Shown here: piece by piece, positions 5,075-6,818 of the stretch | Layout of the letters: every line of letters starts with the position of its first letter | Numbering within the stretch: position 1 is the stretch's first letter | Source of the DNA: Anaerotignum sp. | GTDB taxonomy: Bacteria > Bacillota > Clostridia > Lachnospirales > Anaerotignaceae | Assembly (NCBI GenBank): GCA_017442465.1 | Contig: JAFRZQ010000298.1 | Span: 1-6,818 of the forward strand | Length of the DNA stretch: 6,818 nucleotides | Direction: 5' to 3' | The notes under the pieces: generated by a model | The model's input: the letters and a program-made list of their open reading frames with translations, nothing else | Told to the model about the DNA's origin: nothing | Database searches by the model: none | Made by a program: the position numbers and the translations under genes

Positions 5075-5251
5075 TTATCTGAATTTACGTTTTCTAGCAG
5101 CTTCGGATTTCTTTTTGCGTTTTACGCTGGGTTTGTCATAATGTTCTCTTTTGCGAACTTCGCCCATGATGCCATCTCTAGCACATGTTCTTTTGAAACG
5201 ACGCAGTGCGCTGTCCAAGGATTCATTTTCTTTAACTTTTACCTCTGACAT
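5075..5251 (-). CDS. rpsU: 30S ribosomal protein S21
   Basis: A 58-residue, strongly basic small-subunit ribosomal protein. The family pattern is complete: LDSALRRFKRTCARDGI, then EVRKREHYDKPS, then the lysine/arginine-rich tail KRKKKSEAARKRKFR. S21 binds the 30S platform near the 3' end of 16S rRNA and takes part in initiation. The ATG at 5251 is chosen because a strong GGGAGGGAGGG ribosome binding site (5259-5269) stands seven bases upstream and the length is then normal. A longer in-frame GTG start at 5308 would add 19 unrelated residues across that site. It is the first gene of the rpsU-yqeY unit and has its own promoter. Confidence 0.97.
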   Translation of the reverse strand: MSEVKVKENESLDSALRRFKRTCARDGIMGEVRKREHYDKPSVKRKKKSEAARKRKFR

Positions 5252-5258
5252 ATTATTT

Positions 5259-5269
5259 CCCTCCCTCCC
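5259..5269 (-). promoter_or_regulatory. Strong ribosome binding site of rpsU
   Basis: GGGAGGGAGGG on the minus strand, seven bases before the ATG at 5251. The doubled purine motif fixes the short start of S21. Confidence 0.85.
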
Positions 5270-5298
5270 AGTGCGAGATTCGTTGGTGATAAAATCGG

Positions 5299-5323
5299 GT
5301 GTGGTCACCTTTTTTTACCACAC
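5299..5323 (-). repeat. 5' leader hairpin of rpsU mRNA
   Basis: GTGTGGT and ACCACAC form a 7-bp stem around an A-rich 11-base loop, close to the predicted transcript start (about 5325). It may stabilise the leader or take part in ribosomal-protein feedback; no known leader motif was recognised. Confidence 0.45.
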
Positions 5324-5331
5324 ATTTAAGA

Positions 5332-5360
5332 ATTATACACAAAAACCCCGCAGGCGTCAA
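5332..5360 (-). promoter_or_regulatory. SigA promoter of rpsU-yqeY
   Basis: TTGACG (5355-5360) and TATAAT (5332-5337) on the minus strand with a 17-base spacer. The predicted start is near 5325, giving a leader of about 75 nt. Confidence 0.9.
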
Positions 5361-5417
5361 TAAGAAACATCGGATTTTCTGGAGAAAAATCGTACCAGAG
5401 GTGCGAAAAACCTAAAA

Positions 5418-6818
5418 TTATTCCTCAACCGCTGTATCCTTCACTTCTTCTTTGACTTCTGTCTTCTTTGCAGGCGTTTTTTTTGTCTTTGCCGACGCCT
5501 TTTTTGCCTTCGCAGGAGCTTTTTCTTCTTTTGCTGGTTCCGCTTCTTCTTTTACAGCTTCTTTTTTAGGTGCTGCTTTTTTCTTTGCGGGAGCCTTCTT
5601 TGCTGCTGCTTTTTCTTCCTTCACAGCCTCATCCTTTACAGCCGCTTTTTTAGGCGCTGCTTTCTTTTTAGGAACTGCCTTTTTGGGTGGGTCCAGCTGT
5701 TCCAGGATCACCATACCCAGAGGAGGTACATCCAGCGTTACGCTGTAAGGACAGCGGTTGGCAGGATGGTCGTTGCTCTTCAGGGGTTCTGTATTGATGA
5801 TGCCGCTGCCGCCGAAGCGTTCGTCATCGGAGTTCAGGATTTCCTTATAAGTACCCATATGAGGTACACCCAGATGCATACCATGGTGAACCACAGGAGT
5901 AAAGTTGCAGACGAAGATCAGTTCTTTGCCTTTGCTGTCGCGGCGGATGAAGGATACAACGGAGCTGTCCGCATCGTCACATTCGATCCATTCGAAGCCG
6001 TTAGGATCGGAATCCAGTTCCCAGAATGCACTTTCCTTCTGATACAGATGATTCAGTTCCTTCATATAAGCCTGCAGGTTCTTATGGTCATCATACTGCA
6101 GCAGATGCCAGTCCAGAGAACGAGCTTCGCTCCATTCGTTATACTGACCGAATTCGCCGCCCATGAACAGCAGCTTCTTGCCGGGGTGACCATACATGAA
6201 ACCATAACTTACACGCAGGTTCGCAAAGCTCTGCCAAGGGTCACCGGGCATTTTGCCTACCATGGAGCTCTTTGTATGAACAACCTCGTCATGAGACAGT
6301 ACCAGTACATAGTTTTCGGAATACTGATATGCCATACCGAAGGTCAGTTTATTATGATGATATTTTCTGTAAACAGGGTCTTTCTTGATATAGAACAGGA
6401 AGTCGTTCATCCAGCCCATGTTCCATTTCAGTGTAAAGCCCAGACCGCCTTCTTCGGGCTTCTTAGTCACACCTTCCCACGCAGTAGAGTCTTCCGCGAT
6501 GACCATAGCACCGGGTTCTCTCTGGGCGATGATGGAGTTCATGTGTTTCAGGAATTCGATGGCTTCCAGATTTTCGTTGCCGCCGTATTTATTGGGGATC
6601 CACTGGCCTTCATCTCTGCAGAAGTCCAGATGCAGGAGAGATGCCACCGCGTCTACACGCAGACCGTCGATGTGGTATTCCTTCAGCCAGAACAGGGCAT
6701 TTGCCAAGAGGAAGTTTCCAACTTCCTTTCTGCCGTAGTTGAAGATGTATGTGCCCCACTGTACATGTTCGCCCAGACGAGGGTCCTCGTGTTCATACAG
6801 TGCTGTGCCGTCAAAACG
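5418..6818 (-). CDS. glgB: 1,4-alpha-glucan branching enzyme, C-terminal part, with a Lys/Ala-rich tail
   Basis: The frame stays open to the right edge, so 466 C-terminal residues are visible and the start is missing. GlgB cuts alpha-1,4-glucan chains and rejoins them as alpha-1,6 branches in glycogen synthesis. The GH13 catalytic triad is present (visible-residue numbering): nucleophile Asp56 in DGLRVDAV, acid/base Glu109 in IAEDST, and Asp177 in LSHDEV. The 53- and 68-residue spacings equal those of E. coli GlgB (Asp405, Glu458, Asp526). The FDGTALYEHEDPR, IFNYGR and MGGEFGQ segments are also typical. The beta-sandwich C-domain ends near PPLGMVILEQLD. A further 90 residues (5421-5690) form a low-complexity tail absent from ordinary GlgB. 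No strong terminator was found before rpsU. TTG at 6707 is an internal codon, not the start. Confidence 0.96.
   Translation of the reverse strand, partial: RFDGTALYEHEDPRLGEHVQWGTYIFNYGRKEVGNFLLANALFWLKEYHIDGLRVDAVASLLHLDFCRDEGQWIPNKYGGNENLEAIEFLKHMNSIIAQREPGAMVIAEDSTAWEGVTKKPEEGGLGFTLKWNMGWMNDFLFYIKKDPVYRKYHHNKLTFGMAYQYSENYVLVLSHDEVVHTKSSMVGKMPGDPWQSFANLRVSYGFMYGHPGKKLLFMGGEFGQYNEWSEARSLDWHLLQYDDHKNLQAYMKELNHLYQKESAFWELDSDPNGFEWIECDDADSSVVSFIRRDSKGKELIFVCNFTPVVHHGMHLGVPHMGTYKEILNSDDERFGGSGIINTEPLKSNDHPANRCPYSVTLDVPPLGMVILEQLDPPKKAVPKKKAAPKKAAVKDEAVKEEKAAAKKAPAKKKAAPKKEAVKEEAEPAKEEKAPAKAKKASAKTKKTPAKKTEVKEEVKDTAVEE
5421..5690 (-). other. Histone-H1-like low-complexity tail of GlgB
   Basis: Ninety residues with about 30 Lys, 23 Ala, 14 Glu and 2 Asp, no aromatic residues and many Pro. 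Basic blocks (KKKAAPKK, KKAPAKKK, KTKKTPAKK) alternate with acidic ones (EAVKEE, EEAEPAKEE, EVKEEVKD). It is probably disordered. The composition resembles histone H1 tails and the Lys/Ala tails of some bacterial nucleoid proteins. The frame is intact, with a normal TAA at 5418-5420. Confidence 0.85.
5550..5669 (-). repeat. 28-residue-period repeat inside the GlgB tail
   Basis: Two copies of KKKAAPKK(A/E)AVK, encoded at 5634-5669 and 5550-5585, lie exactly 84 bases apart and are also similar as DNA. This suggests the tail grew by in-frame tandem duplication. Confidence 0.65.

Noticed and set aside
5252..5308. Longer S21 starting at GTG 5308
   Set aside because: The extra 19 residues do not resemble S21, and a strong ribosome binding site precedes the ATG at 5251.
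5373..5391. Possible terminator between glgB and rpsU
   Set aside because: The GATTTT/AAAATC dyad is AT-rich and weak and has no T run after it. It cannot be claimed as a terminator, so glgB read-through into rpsU remains open.
5452..5748. Plus-strand Phe/Ala-rich open frame opposite the GlgB tail
   Set aside because: Lys and Glu codons read in antisense give Phe and Ser, so the apparent hydrophobic protein is an artefact of the low-complexity tail.

Overview
The window looks like chromosomal DNA from a spore-forming Bacillota, most likely an anaerobic Clostridia/Lachnospiraceae-type gut bacterium. The reasons are an rpsU-yqeY pair, the first codons of a YqfC-type sporulation gene with a SigE-like promoter, strong AGGAGG-type ribosome binding sites, TTGACA/TATAAT promoters and lipobox lipoproteins. 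The genus cannot be fixed from the sequence alone. Every supported gene is on the minus strand, so transcription runs from high to low coordinates.

In transcription order: (1) the C-terminal 466 residues of a GH13 glycogen branching enzyme (glgB), whose 5' end lies beyond the right edge and which ends in a 90-residue Lys/Ala/Glu/Pro tail. (2) rpsU (ribosomal protein S21) with a clear promoter, then yqeY, closed by a strong terminator at 4432-4464. (3) Two paralogous 323-residue lipoprotein substrate-binding proteins of the ABC_sub_bind family, each with its own extended -10 promoter and its own terminator. (4) A third unit with its own promoter: an ABC permease and an ATPase that overlap by 8 bp, ending in a GAAA-loop terminator at 104-135. 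(5) The first 15 codons of a yqfC-like sporulation gene, cut by the left edge.

The three ABC units together encode a complete importer of the family that includes streptococcal TrpXYZ and the clostridial tyrosine-binding lipoprotein CD0873. An aromatic amino acid or similar small molecule is therefore a possible cargo, but this is inferred from family only. Two different binding proteins apparently share one permease/ATPase core. They are nearly identical over an 80-residue block and diverged elsewhere, including a C-terminal loop that may line the ligand pocket. The importer sits between yqeY and yqfC, genes that are near neighbours in the Bacillus rpsU-yqeY-...-yqfC-yqfD-phoH cluster, so it looks like an insertion into a conserved block.

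No CRISPR array, tRNA, rRNA, transposase or T-box/riboswitch was recognised, and no gene-free stretch exceeds 300 bases. The points most worth a second look are the histone-H1-like tail on GlgB, the mosaic similarity of the two binding proteins and their separate promoters with dyads, the importer's position in a sporulation/translation block, and a near-perfect cre-type palindrome just after the rpsU stop codon.
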